Source: Mariannaea sp. PMI_226 (taxonomy: Eukaryota > Ascomycota > Sordariomycetes > Hypocreales > Nectriaceae). Taken from it: a stretch of DNA of 64,000 nt. Position numbers and translations under genes: made by a program. Positions 38,986 to 49,867 of this stretch are shown piece after piece. Where the stretch lies: the NCBI GenBank assembly GCA_024336345.1, contig JANFOG010000001.1, forward strand, positions 1 to 64,000. Reading direction: 5' to 3'. Each line of letters starts with the position of its first letter. Within the stretch, counting starts at the first letter, position 1. The notes beneath the pieces were generated by a model. That model was given only the letters and a program-made list of their open reading frames with translations, did not search any database and was not told the DNA's origin.

Positions 38986-41489
38986 CTACAGCTTGGCCTT
39001 GGGAGGCTCAATAGTAGGCAACAGCATGTCGCGCATATCGCCGGCAGCTTCGTTTAGGTAGTAGCTCATGCGGTCGCTTCCCAAGCCCTTAGAAACCACA
39101 TTGAAGTTAAGACTATTCATGTTGTTAGGGTTCGGTCATGGCAGCCTAAAGATGGGCGTACTCACCTGTTTTCGTTTATCATGTAAGCAATACCAAACCC
39201 GGCATCAATGACCTGGCTCCATCCGTAGCCATTGAAGAACTCGGAGCTCAGCTGAGAAGTAGATAGGTGCCAGGAGCCGGAGTAAGCGTATGCAGGGTCC
39301 TTGTACAAAGCGGGGACTTCCTGGCCGGGCTCGAGGAGACGCTTGAGACCAAACAAATGTCTATCAGCGCCCTTGCCATCGGAGGCAGCGCTAATGTACT
39401 CGAGGTGGGCGTTAATGGCCTTTCGGAAGAGGTCAACACGAACTTTGTCATCCAGCGATGAATCTGACATGGCTTTGCACCAGGCCACGGAGTCGTCAGA
39501 AACAGTTCGGCACGTCTCGGTGCGTCCGAGTTGGAAACGCCTGGTAGTAGCTGACTCATAGGTAGGTTGGTTCTTGCCGTACATTTTGTAGTAAGCTAGC
39601 TGGATGATCATCTGCACATAGGCATCGGGGGAGCACTTGAACTTCTTGATAAGCCCCTTCCCATATCCCTGGTAAGCCTGAACTGCAAGTTCGTGCTTGG
39701 AGATGATGTCGTTGAAGTCCTTCGTGGCCCGATCAATCTCAACCTGGACATCCTGGCTGATCTCAAACTTGACGAGCTGAGGTTCAGGAAGGTTGGGCCG
39801 GAAGCTAGGGTCAGAAAAGTCAAGCTTATTACCGAAGATGAGGTCGTTGACGTAGTCATTGAGGCGATGAGTGGGAGTACCGTCCATCATAGAGTGCTCT
39901 CCCATGAAACCTGATGTACCGTTGTCATTGACTATGAACTGCAAAGGCTTGTCGTACCATCGATTAGCGCCATCGCCATGCCAATACTGATGAGCACGTT
40001 CCTCCAGAGTGACCGGAGCAGCATCATCGAGGCATACAACGAAGGATGACGATTCGATGGCCTCAAGAGCGGCCTTATTGCCGGGACTAGCCTTTAGCAG
40101 GAGCTCTCGGGCGTCAGTCCAGATGTCACGATTTTCCGAGGTCAAGGCGCCGACAGGTGAAACGCGCTCAGCGACATTGTAGATGTGATTGAACTGGTGC
40201 TCGAGCTCTGTGGCATTGAGCTGCTTGCCGTCGATTTCATGGAGTACCTTGAAGAACTGGTTTTTGCGGATGACGATGATGTGCTTATTTTCCTCAGCGG
40301 AGAATTTCATAGGATAGTCTGCAGGCTTCGCAGCTACGCGGGTAACATTAAACATCCACTTATAGCTGTCCATGCAAATGGGCAGCTTCTTCATGTATTC
40401 GGGTTCCAAAGTTCCAGCATCGACCTGTTTCTTGAAATCGAGAACTGAGACGGTGATGGCAGCAGCGCGTTTGGCAGGATCTCGGCGCCGGCGGTCATCA
40501 CGATGGGAATAGAAGTAGCTGACGTAGGGAACGACGGGATCACGGTAGGATAGGTAGGCAGCATCATTCCACCAATCATAAATCCAGTTCTTCGTCTTGG
40601 AATCCTCGCGGCGGGCGATAAGTTTATCCTGAAGCTTAGAGCCAATACCACCGGGGCGGATAAACTCTTCGACAGCCTTCTTGCTAGCCTCGTACTCAGT
40701 GGATGTGAGAAGTGGATGCAGGGACTTGAGATAGCGCTTCGCGGTCTCCTCGAGCGTGGGCACAGGCAACCGAGGCAGCGAGTCTTGGAATCTCAACGTG
40801 GGACCTTTTGACTTATCCTCGACATAACCTAGATATGTGTGTCAGCCGCATTGCCCTTATTACTTTTATTGCTGGTGGTGTTCATGCATTTCCGTTATTG
40901 TCACTGGGAGACGATCAGCGCCGTGTGGAGGCTACTAATCACATGGAAAGCTGGACTAGTATGGGACTTACTCGATGGAAGAGAACTGCTGGCGCGCTTG
41001 GCCGGGGACATGTTGAAGGAGTTTGCCTAGAGAGGAGGATGAGTATTGCAGGCGAGCACAAAGGGAGGGGAAAAATTAAAATAAATAAACAAATAAATTT
41101 TGAAAGAAAGAAATTGGTAGACAAAATGCACGCAGAAGTATATAGAAACGTGTGCGGGTGCAAAGGTGCGTTTTCGGCCACGAGGGGGCTATCACTGGAT
41201 AGATGAGGGTGGAGAGGCGGCTCGGTCAATAGCCGTGGCTCAACACACATGACAGAGAGTCGCCGGTGACCCGGTGGCTGTCTGCTAGAGGTTGCAACCA
41301 GATTCGACCGACCATAATAGAAGCAGAGATATGAATCATGTTACGGGGGACGATGATGTCGCGGGGAGCAGCGCAAGGAAGCCGAGGTATCAGGCGTGGA
41401 GCGGGTGAGGCAGGGATACTCACCGCACGGGCGATGTTGATATGACGGAAGCTGTTCCTCAAAGCAGGTGAGCGGGCTAATGTCAACAT
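38986..41489 (-). CDS. acuJ: Carnitine acetyltransferase, mitochondrial and peroxisomal, 636 aa (or 609 aa from the internal start)
   Basis: Exons 41489-41424, 41026-40972, 40828-39166 and 39112-38986. Exon 1 encodes MLTLARSPALRNSFRHINIA, an Arg-rich, acid-free mitochondrial leader. Exon 2 contains a second ATG (41011) that would give a leaderless 609-aa form. The final 53-nt intron replaces an apparent stop after NENR with a tail ending AKL, a PTS1 peroxisomal signal. The catalytic histidine lies in GEHSMMDGTPTHRL, and other family blocks are present (LPRLPVPTLEET, HGDGANRWYDKP, YGWSQVIDAGFGIAYM). It reversibly transfers acetyl groups between CoA and carnitine, moving acetyl units between peroxisome, cytosol and mitochondrion during growth on acetate or fatty acids. 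In Aspergillus nidulans acuJ yields both forms from one gene; this exon layout fits that. Intron 1 (397 nt) is long for this window, leaving room for an internal promoter. Confidence 0.93.
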
Positions 41490-43924
41490 GGCCGAAGCAG
41501 AGGGAGAGCGAAGAAGATATAGGAGGGGAGGAAGATTCTAGTCAATGAGGCCGGCAGCGGCAATGGGCTTGATTTAATATCGCCAGCGACGACGATTGGG
41601 ATAGTGGAGATGGCGCGGAAGCCGTAGATTGAGCTCCAAAGTAACTTGGGTGGTTTTTAGTAGTTCATTGACACAGGCCTCGGCTCCAGCCTCGACGACG
41701 GGAAGCAAGCGGAGCCTGGTGGTGGGGTCTGGAGTACTACTACACAAGTACGAAGTACTACTGTGTATGTAGGGTACGAAATGCCCTACTGTCTAATGGC
41801 GACTGGCAAGGGGAAAGGCGCTCCAACCGCTGCAACCGGGGGTGGGTAAGGTGGTCAGGGCGTGGCCAGCAAGCTTTTGGACTTCCAATTATTAGATGAG
41901 TTACCTCGCCATGCAAGGTGCCTTACCTATCCTATACCAGTTGTAACCCAGTACATTTGCCCAGTAATTGCCTATCTAGCCAATGATCTCAATGAAAGGA
42001 CGGGATAAACAAAACACACCCAGGCTGATATGGAGGGCTGGATGGAAATGCTGTCTGTATGAGGCAGAATAGGTAGGAAAAAAGAACATAAGGCAGACTG
42101 GGGAGCATACTGAAAGTGTCCATCCAGTTTATGCGCCCATACCATGAGTTACCTCCTCACCTACTTTAGACACCTACTTTATCTTTAGACACACGAATCA
42201 ACAGAGAATTCTCCAACTTCCATGACTAGGTTTCTTCGCAGAGCGTAGTGGTAATTGAACCGAACTCGGCTGAAGAGTAAGGTAGCTCAACTATGCCGAT
42301 TCTCTTGAACTTAGTAAGTTGCTGCATCCTCTGGACTTTCGGTACCTCAAGGCACACAGTACAGTAACTCTCCTACTCCACCCCCCCCCCCCCCTTTCCA
42401 AAGGCAAGAAATGCACTAGGCGGTTCCGTGGCCCGAATCATCACGGCCCCCCCGTCAGCCTTGGACCGAGGTTCACACAAGCTTGCCTCTCCCCGGTCCC
42501 CGGGGAAGGGGGGGGGGAGACTGCCATGTCCAGTAAGAAAAACATCCGACTTCAGGTGCCTGGACAGGGATTTGGGCTGGGGTAATTTGCAGAGAACAAA
42601 GCTTGGGTGCATATTGCGTTTTGCTTACGTAACTATTTTTTGACGTAATCTTGAGTCGGCATCATCATCAGCCTCATTCTCCCCAACGAGTGTGCCCTGA
42701 CCTTCTGTTTTGCCATTGTTGGCTCCAATCTATCCAAATACCACCTGATAATGCCACTTCTGTGGTCCGTTATTATATCCGACACATAAGACTTTCAGCT
42801 CAATTCACGACTCATCATCCATCTGCTTTCCGGGACTGATACTCGGCACACCTTTACTGGATCGTTCGTCCCTTTCTTTTCCGAAAACTTGACACCCATT
42901 CATTCGATATCGGCCGGCCCGCTCCTTCTCCAGACCCGGCACTCCGAACTTCGTAGCACCCCGCCTCCCTTCCCGCGCCAAGCACTGCAATTGCCCCCGC
43001 TGGCCCGGTGTCCTCCCCCGGAAGGTGCCCGAAGGCTTCCATGATTCGAACTCCCACTACTTCGTTTACGCGTCTCCTCCTAGACCTCCCACTGAACGGG
43101 TCTGTCAGAACAGTACTCAGCGTTGGCACGCCAATTTGTTTACTGTGTGGCGAAGGGAGCACTTGAAGAGAGCATTGAGAAAATCCCCAGCCATGTCATC
43201 GTTAAAATTCACCATCTGCGAAAACCTGCTCACACCTAGTAATTACACCCCGATACTGTCTTGCCAGTACTAACAAGGACCTCTCATCGCACGACAACCT
43301 GCATGAACATCCATAGTTCTCTCGTCTGAACCGGACTTTGACCGGCAGCGAGAACCGCCATTGTAACTACAACGACAGTTCACGGCCACCCTTCTAGACA
43401 CTCTCATCTCCGAACACCCTCTCGTGCCCCTCAGTATTCTTATCCCGGTACTACTATTCCACACTCATCCTTTCCATCAACCAACGAAGCAGGTGACAAT
43501 GTGTTGGGACAAGGCAATAGCCAAGAGATACTGCAAAAAAAAAAAAGAATCAAATTAAGAAGGAACTAAATAGCACATGGAAGTAATAGTACACCCTCAC
43601 ACAAAGACCAAATCCGACATGCAGACCCATTCCATTGGTAATGACGCCCACCCACTTTGGTATTATTCGACTGGTTGCTCCTCGCCAAGGCAACTTGCTG
43701 CACGCCTACTTCCGATACACCAGCCTTGTCATATCATTGCCAGTGCGCACATCCCTTATTGTAACCACGTCGATTTGTCATTTCTGACAAATCTAATCAA
43801 AAGCAAGACGTTGCCTGTCTCCGAGGGTGCTACCAGGGACGGCGTCCTAGGCTTGTTCCCACTCTGAATTCTCGGAAAACATTCTTTACCCGCATTACAC
43901 ATTTCCGAACCTTGTACATAGATC
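41490..43924. other. 2.4-kb intergenic region with a poly(C) run
   Basis: Upstream region of the carnitine acetyltransferase gene and downstream region of the RSC8-like gene. It holds a C14 run at 42381-42394 and a purine-rich G run near 42507-42518. Short direct repeats of AGTACTACT lie at 41733-41765, and CCGAGG/CCTCGG words at 41678 and 42466. CT-rich DNA at 42650-43500 could be transcribed leader or noncoding RNA, but no coding potential was found. Confidence 0.5.
41678..41683. promoter_or_regulatory. CCTCGG motif, FarA/FarB-type fatty-acid response site
   Basis: CCTCGG lies 189 bp upstream of the mitochondrial start codon of the carnitine acetyltransferase gene. This hexamer is the core bound by the fatty-acid regulators FarA/FarB in Aspergillus. 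A second copy (CCGAGG, 41382-41387) lies in intron 1, upstream of the internal start. A hexamer is expected by chance every couple of kilobases, so this is suggestive only. Confidence 0.4.
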
Positions 43925-46120
43925 TCAGGCCTCGTAGCTCTTTACCTGACCATCGCTGCTTGGAGGAGGCACAGCTTGTGCGCTAGTTGCTGGTTGGAAG
44001 CTGAGTCGCTCGCCATCAGTTATGCTCTCTTGTGCTAGGCGGATACCTTGTTCGCCCCCCGCAGCGACTGCTGCCTTAAGACTATCTTGCACTTCCCGCA
44101 CACGTCGTCGGAAAGCAAGTCGATCCAAGAAGAGTTGTTGTCGTGCTCGCTCGAGTTCTCGTCGTTCCGCACGTAAGACTGCCTCCATCTCGTCGAAGTA
44201 CTTAAGCTTCATCTCCAATTTCTGTAGCGTCACGTTGGCAGCTGCTGAAACTAATCGCGTCATCTCTCGCTCCTCATGCGAGGCGAATCCTGCGGCTCTC
44301 GCGCCTATCGAGGCGAGAGGAATTGATGCCAAGGTAGTCTTAGTAGTGGTAGTGGTGGTAGTAGTAGTAGTAGTAGTCGTCGTGTCATGTCGAACATCCA
44401 AATCCATGGAGTCTTTATCTTTGCTTTGGCCATTGGCCTGTTCCTCCGTATCCCCATCCAGTTGTTTTCGTAGCTTACGCTTGAGCTCGTCTGCTGACTT
44501 GTTGGCAGCTGCCGCTGTACTGGCTGGATCCGCAAGACTGGCAAGGAAACCAACAACAGACATAACAGGGTTGTCCACTTGGCTGAAAGGAAGTTGGCCT
44601 TGCTGGGGACCAAGCATTGAAAGCCCCGTCGGTGCGCTGATAGGAGCTTCTGAGTCTAGATACTTCTCCTCAATGTCGAGCTGCAGGAACTGGAGGACAC
44701 ATTCTTCTCGTGTTCGTGTCCCAACATGCTCGGCAATTTCGCCCCAATCATCGTCAAATCGTTCGAGGCCTTCTAGAAGGCGAAGGATTTCTGCATCGGT
44801 CCATGGGGAGTCTCGATCTAGGACAGAGGTGTACGTGGGATTCTCCATTTTAACATACATGTTGCTAGTGTGATTTGCAGGAAGACGGCCCTCAGTGTAA
44901 CAATTGGGACAAAGGTCATACTTGGCTTTGGGGTTGGCGTCGGTATGGTTGCTGTGATAGTAAATTCGAGTGCAGTCGTTGCCACATTGATGGCAATGCA
45001 CCTTGGTAATCGGCGTCTTGGTAGACTCATCGGTTCCGGGGATACCATTCGTGGCGGGTGTTTCGCCATTAATCTTACCCTCAGCCTTAGGAATAGGAGT
45101 GCTCTTAGCACTAGCCTCATAAATGTTCCGTCCAATTTCAAGATTGTGCTCTGCCTTGGCACCAGTGGTTGCCAGAGCCTTGGTATCTGTATCTTGGCTC
45201 TTCTTGCCCTCCAGAATGACAGGGTCAGACGATGGCTGCCAAGCCTGTAATCCTCGAGGTGTATCACATATGATCTTGAAATGACCCGTGAATGGAGGGC
45301 CAACATGGGATGGACGTTGATCAGCATCAACCTAAACTTGATTAGTTTTTTTTTTTTGGGGGGGGGGGGGTTTGTTTTCTCGGCTACAAGTTTTGTAACC
45401 TACCTGGTAGTTAATCAATCCCCATTGCTCGAGGAAGGCATGAACACGCATGATAGCGCACACATCACCAGCCAAATTCCTGCGACAAGCTGTCACAGTA
45501 AGATACTCGACGGGGTTAAGTCGGTAAGTGTTAATCATAAAATCACGATAGTCCTTGTAAACAGCAGGTGTCTTGCTTCGGTTACGATTATTGAAGAACT
45601 CGGCCATAGCCTTACGCTCGATGTCATGAATCGTATTCATATCAAACCAGGTGCTGTAGCTGGGAAGAATGATCGCGTGCGTTTGGGCGATCAGATGCTC
45701 ACGCGCAGCTGATTCAATGGTCTCTTTCGACTTTGAATCCTGGCCTTCGGTACCAGTGGCTGCATCATTTTGCCCAGCAATTTTGCCGTCGGGTGCGTCT
45801 TTCATTTCTTCGTCGACACGAGCTGAGCAGTTAGCATCCATGCCAACCAACCACATGTATGATTCAGAGTAGGTTATTACCGGGCGCAGGAGTTGTGCTA
45901 TCCTGTTTGATATTCGCCTCATTGACCAGGCTTTCGGACATTTGAACATCTAGGTTGGATGTCGTGTCAGCATCATACTAGCTGTACGAGGTTCTCCTTG
46001 AAGGGGAGGGTCGCGCCTACCTTCTCCAGTTTCCGGCTGCAAAGGAGGCTGCGCCAAGATGGGATTGCTATTGGGCGATGCGCCGTTGCCAGGCGAGCCG
46101 TAAGTCACGGAATCATCCAT
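43925..46120 (-). CDS. RSC8: RSC8/SWI3-type chromatin remodelling complex subunit, 664 aa
   Basis: Exons 46120-46021, 45949-45881, 45822-45404 and 45331-43925. Domains: SWIRM (about residues 105-196, [20 protein letters not shown] through [12 protein letters not shown]), continuing after the intron with [18 protein letters not shown]; a ZZ-type zinc finger (about 307-350, HCHQCGNDC...YDLCPNCY); a SANT domain (about 370-415, [16 protein letters not shown] and [23 protein letters not shown]); and a C-terminal coiled coil (about 570-620) for dimerisation. SWIRM-ZZ-SANT-coiled coil is the architecture of the SWI/SNF and RSC core subunits Swi3/Rsc8 (Ssr1/Ssr2 in fission yeast). Odd points: a tract of about 14 threonines near residue 525 from an ACN repeat, and a third intron made largely of C and A homopolymers. 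It is divergent from the ETF alpha gene. RSC8 versus SWI3 is a judgement from length and domains. Confidence 0.9.
44345..44395 (-). repeat. Coding ACN microsatellite (poly-threonine)
   Basis: A run of ACT/ACC/ACG codons on the minus strand encodes about 14 consecutive Thr residues, then KTT, inside the RSC8-like protein, between its acidic segment and the C-terminal coiled coil. It is likely length-polymorphic. Confidence 0.85.
45332..45403 (-). other. Intron 3 of the RSC8-like gene with a C-run/A-run core
   Basis: The 72-nt intron starts GTAGGT and ends GTTTAG. Its middle is about a dozen C followed by about thirteen A on the transcript strand, leaving a CTAAT-type branch site just before the acceptor. 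Homopolymers this long are prone to sequencing and replication slippage, so the exact length is uncertain. Confidence 0.85.
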
Positions 46121-46881
46121 CTTGTTGAGAACTGTGCGGCCGATTCCAGAACATCAAACGACCGGGGATCAGGGCGGCCAACCGGTTGCGCGGGAGACGT
46201 CGAGTGTCGCGCGGCTTCTAATAATGCTAGATGTCGCGTAAAGATAGGTGTTGAGCAGGTCGTCGATGGGTATTTGGCGATTTGATATACCTAGCGTGAT
46301 GATCTCGATGGAGTCTGGGAGAGTGTAGGTCGCGTTTGGAGAAATTTTGGCGCGACAAACAACGGGGGCTGGCGTATGCGTCTGCAGTGCGTGCCAGTGA
46401 GATCTTGCGAGAGAACACTGTGGAGTAAATTCGATCACGTGGAGTCTGGCTGAGTTGCCAATTGGAGTCAAGAATGGATCTTTCACGTGACTATTCACGA
46501 GACAGTTTCTCACTCTCTGATGACCGCCTTACGTAAGGCATTCCTCCCCGTGATAGGCAAGGCGACATAGACTGAAGCACGTACAGAATTATGTAATGTA
46601 TGGTTGGCCCTCCGTAATCAGTTAGTTATCCATTGAATTGATCAATCGTTCCATCCACATGCTGGTTCGGCAGATCCTAATGAGGCCGTGCAGTCCCGGC
46701 GAATGGCCGATGACGGCCGAGTCCCCACGTAAGTAAGTCGGCACGCAACCTCGGGCCGTCACCAACCGTCGCCGACTTGAATTACACTTCTTCTGAGAAA
46801 AAGGGCCCTTCCAACTCCAGTTTCAAAAGCTGCCTCCTTCTCGAGCAAGCATCTGCAATTCCTTGTCAACGCCGGAATAAA
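46121..46881. other. Divergent promoter, RSC8-like / ETF alpha
   Basis: About 760 bp between start codons. It contains CCTCGG at 46749-46754. Short frames here (for example 46169-46513 on the minus strand) have no family resemblance. Confidence 0.6.
46749..46754. promoter_or_regulatory. CCTCGG motif upstream of ETF alpha
   Basis: The same hexamer as in the carnitine acetyltransferase promoter, 128 bp before the ETF alpha ATG. ETF receives electrons from acyl-CoA dehydrogenases, so a fatty-acid response site would make sense. Chance occurrence cannot be excluded. Confidence 0.4.
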
Positions 46882-47986
46882 ATGCTCCCAACTGCGAGAC
46901 GAGTGTTGGTGACTCAGGCTGCAGGCCTTTTTGCCCGCGCGCCAGCCCTGAATGTTAGCGCAATGGCCCGCCAAAGGCTGCTTTCGACCTTAGCCATCTT
47001 GGAGCAGAGGGATGGGCAGCTTAACCCTGCTTCATTGAGCGCTCTCACAGCTGCACAGAAACTCGGTGGCACGGTCCACGGCTTTGTCGCTGGCAGTAGT
47101 GTTAAAAATGTCGCCGCAGAGGCTGCCAAAGCTGACGGCGTCGAGAAAATCATCGCCGTAGACAATGGCGCGTATGAAAAGGTGATTGCAATTGCACATG
47201 TGGTCAACCGGCCACCACCTCATACTGACATCAATGCAGGGCCTCCCAGAAAGCTTCGCTCCTCTGCTCGTCGAGAACATCAAGAAGGGCGGCTACACCC
47301 ACGTTATAGTTGGCCACACTGCTTTTGGCAAGAATCTGCTTCCCCGAGTCGCTGCGCTGCTCGACTCACAACAGATCTCCGATATAATAGCCATTGAGAA
47401 CGAAAACACGTTTGTCCGACCCATTTATGCTGGCAACGCCATTGCTACAGTCGAATCAGCCGATCCTATCAAGCTTGTTACTATTCGCGGTACTGCTTTC
47501 CCACCCGCTGAGCTCGCTTCCGGATCTGCCATCATTGAGAATGGCGTGGACCCTAATGTTGAATCGCTTGCCGAATGGGTTTCGGAGGATCTCGCTAAAT
47601 CTGACCGACCTGATCTGGCCACCGCCGGCCGGGTTGTTTCAGGTGGTCGGGGTCTCAAATCCAAGGAAGATTTTGATAAGATCATGCTTCCTCTCGCTGA
47701 CGCACTCGGTGCTGCGGTTGGCGCTTCTCGTGCTGCTGTCGACAGCGGGTACGCTGATAATAGTCTTCAAGTTGGTCAGACGGGTAAGGTTGTTGCTCCT
47801 CAGCTTTATGTGGCTGTTGGTATCTCTGGAGCCATCCAGCACTTAGCTGGTATGAAAGATAGCAAGGTGATTGCTGCCATCAACAAGGATGCAGATGCGC
47901 CCATCTTTCAAATTGCTGACGTTGGGCTTGTGGGGGATCTTTTTGAAAAGGTGCCCGAATTGACAGAAAAGATCAAGAGCACGTAA
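46882..47986 (+). CDS. ETFA: Electron transfer flavoprotein alpha subunit, mitochondrial, 348 aa
   Basis: Exons 46882-47181 and 47240-47986; the 58-nt intron (GTGATT...ATGCAG, branch CTGAC) joins DNGAYEK to [17 protein letters not shown] 46882 opens an Arg/Ala-rich mitochondrial leader ([20 protein letters not shown]). The in-frame extension to 46777 has no ATG at its start and is not needed. The N-terminal ETF fold is followed by the C-terminal FAD domain, with [20 protein letters not shown] and [20 protein letters not shown], then [21 protein letters not shown], the hallmark FAD-binding segment. It shuttles electrons from acyl-CoA and other matrix dehydrogenases to ETF-ubiquinone oxidoreductase. 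It is convergent with ARH1, with only 75 bp between the stop codons, so the 3' UTRs probably overlap. Confidence 0.96.
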
Positions 47987-48061
47987 TGTCTATCTATGTT
48001 ACATATCTATGGAGAGCGGTGTTATACAATGTATTTAGTTTCCTATTGTTCCCACCATATC

Positions 48062-49728
48062 CTACCCAAGAACCGCCAGCATATCACTAGTATTTGTGAA
48101 CTTTTCCCTTTCCTTACCATTGCGCTGCCCGCGCTCCCGCTCAGCCTGGTCAATTTTGTGCCAGTCGGCCCATGCAACAGCTGTATTTGCACCAGCTTCT
48201 TGCCTCACGGCCTCCCAACCGCCGAAGCTTTGGTCAGTTGAACGGTTCTGAAACGGAGCACCGGATAACCAGTCTTCCACGATCGCGTCCCCTGTGATGA
48301 AGGCATCTGACATGGTAGTTGCAATCACTCCAGTTGGGCCTCTCTTGACCCAGCCTGCACAATACACACCGGGCAAATAATGGCTGTGCGTATCCCCATC
48401 ACCCGATTCGAGAGCTCCACGTATCACCCTTCCCAGTCCATCATTGCGGATGACGCCCCTGTGTTTGTCGAACTGAATGCCAACATCTTCAAATCCGGAC
48501 AGGGGAACTGACTTGTAGCCCACAGAGGGGAAAACTATGTGCGAAGGCAAGATGATGGTTTCGCTCGTCAACTGAACCTTTGACTTGGGGTCGAAAGGGT
48601 CAACTAGCTCTGTAACCGCAAACTCGGTGCCGCCAACACTTGACGGTGACTGCGGATTTTGGAGGAACCGATTTGGGGATAGACAGCTATCTAAAGACCA
48701 AGACTTGAGAGCTGAGGCGGAACTCATCTTGGAACCCTTCCCCAGAACTTCCATCAATCGCCTTGTGGCGCGTGGCAAGCTTTTCAGATTCTCGGGAATG
48801 AGAGATGAGTTGAAGGGGAGGAAGTTAGTATTAGAGAGGTTCATTAGTTCCCGCAGCTCCTTGATGGTAAAGGCCGCCTACACCCTTGTGAGCCGATGAG
48901 ATCAGTGGTTGGGGAGTCGACCTTACCTGCATCGGTCCTCGCCTTCCAACAACGTGAACTCGTTTGACTCGACTCTCAGCCAGCTTCGCGAGGGCATTCT
49001 CAGCTATATCCGTCTTGCGAAGAACATCGATATCTTCAAGGAGTAGTCTTGCTACATCGAGAGCGACGTTCCCCTGTCCAATAATCACAGCCTCGTCGCC
49101 CCGAGTCAAATCTAGCTCCAGATCTGCACAACCAGGGAGACCATTATACCAGCCGACGAATTGACGCGCGGGATAGATATTGCGCAGAGTCAACTCTCCG
49201 GGAACCCCCAACTTCTTGTCTTCTGAAGCGCCATATGAGAGCAGTACTGCATCATAATTGCGCGTGAGAGATTGTAATTCGACGGTACAATGTTCAGCGG
49301 AACGGCTAGGCTGACCAATAGATACATTGCCGATAAAGGTGAAGTTGGGCGATGAAGCAATTTCTTCGAACCTTTCCTGGCAATTCTACTCTCATGGGTT
49401 AACGACTCATACCCAACACGCACAAATTATCTATGTTTCACACCTTGACCTCTGGATGATCGGGAGCAACACCATGACGGACTAGTCCAAAAGGAACAGG
49501 AAGACTTTCGTACATGTCAACCTGAGCACCCGGAATCTTGCTCATAACTCGGTAGGAGGTGTAGAAGCCAGCGGGACCGGACCCAACAACCGCGAGACGG
49601 AATGGCACATCCGGAGAGCGAGGAGACTGGGATGAAGATGCAGAAGCGAATGTACGGCGTTGGCCGTTGCAGATGAACCCGCCCAAGCTACGGGCGAGTC
49701 CGGACTGCCGTGCGATGCTTAATGGCAT
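48062..49728 (-). CDS. ARH1: NADPH:adrenodoxin (ferredoxin) oxidoreductase, mitochondrial, 519 aa
   Basis: Exons 49728-49444, 49385-48927 and 48877-48062; introns of 58 nt (GTGTGA...GAGTAG) and 49 nt (GTAAGG...TGTAG) restore DHPEVK-NCQERF and GRRGPMQ-AAFTIKEL. The first in-frame ATG gives MPLSIARQSGLARSLGG, a plausible matrix leader; the longer open frame would need GTG at 49842. FAD site VVGSGPAGFYTSYRV, then ESLPVPFGLVRHGVAPDHPE; NADPH site VIIGQGNVALDVARLLL and HVVGRRGPMQ; C-terminal YCAGWVKRGPTGVIATTMSDA. Arh1 reduces mitochondrial ferredoxin Yah1 for Fe-S cluster and heme A synthesis and is essential in yeast. A Mutator-like element now ends 140 bp upstream of the ATG, so its native promoter is displaced or replaced. 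Confidence 0.95.
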
Positions 49729-49858
49729 CTTCGCAAGTGATGAAGCGAGGGGCCAAGAGCCATCGGCTCCCGACTCCGGCGAAAGTGCTCTCCGCCGTCG
49801 ATTTCTGACCTGAGCCGAATTCCCCAGTCCAGCCGTTGACACCTTAGCTAAGCAATGG

Positions 49859-49867
49859 CATGGTATT
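49859..49867 (+). repeat. Target-site duplication, left copy
   Basis: CATGGTATT directly abuts the outer end of the left inverted repeat and is repeated exactly at 53827-53835. Confidence 0.95.

Noticed and set aside
39248..39559. 103-aa minus-strand frame and other short frames inside carnitine acetyltransferase
   Set aside because: Shadow frames of the acetyltransferase exon.
42319..43273. Possible gene in the 2.4-kb gap upstream of carnitine acetyltransferase
   Set aside because: Frames are short and interrupted, contain homopolymer translations and show no family resemblance; long 5' leader or noncoding transcript is more likely.
44022..44873. 283-aa plus-strand open frame
   Set aside because: It lies antisense to the RSC8-like coding exon; its Ser/Arg/Val-rich composition mirrors the opposite strand's codons and has no family resemblance.
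46777..46881. N-terminal extension of ETF alpha
   Set aside because: No ATG at the start, and the downstream ATG at 46882 opens a canonical mitochondrial presequence.
49729..49842. N-terminal extension of ARH1 to 49842
   Set aside because: The codon at 49842 is GTG; the first in-frame ATG is at 49728 and gives a typical mitochondrial leader.
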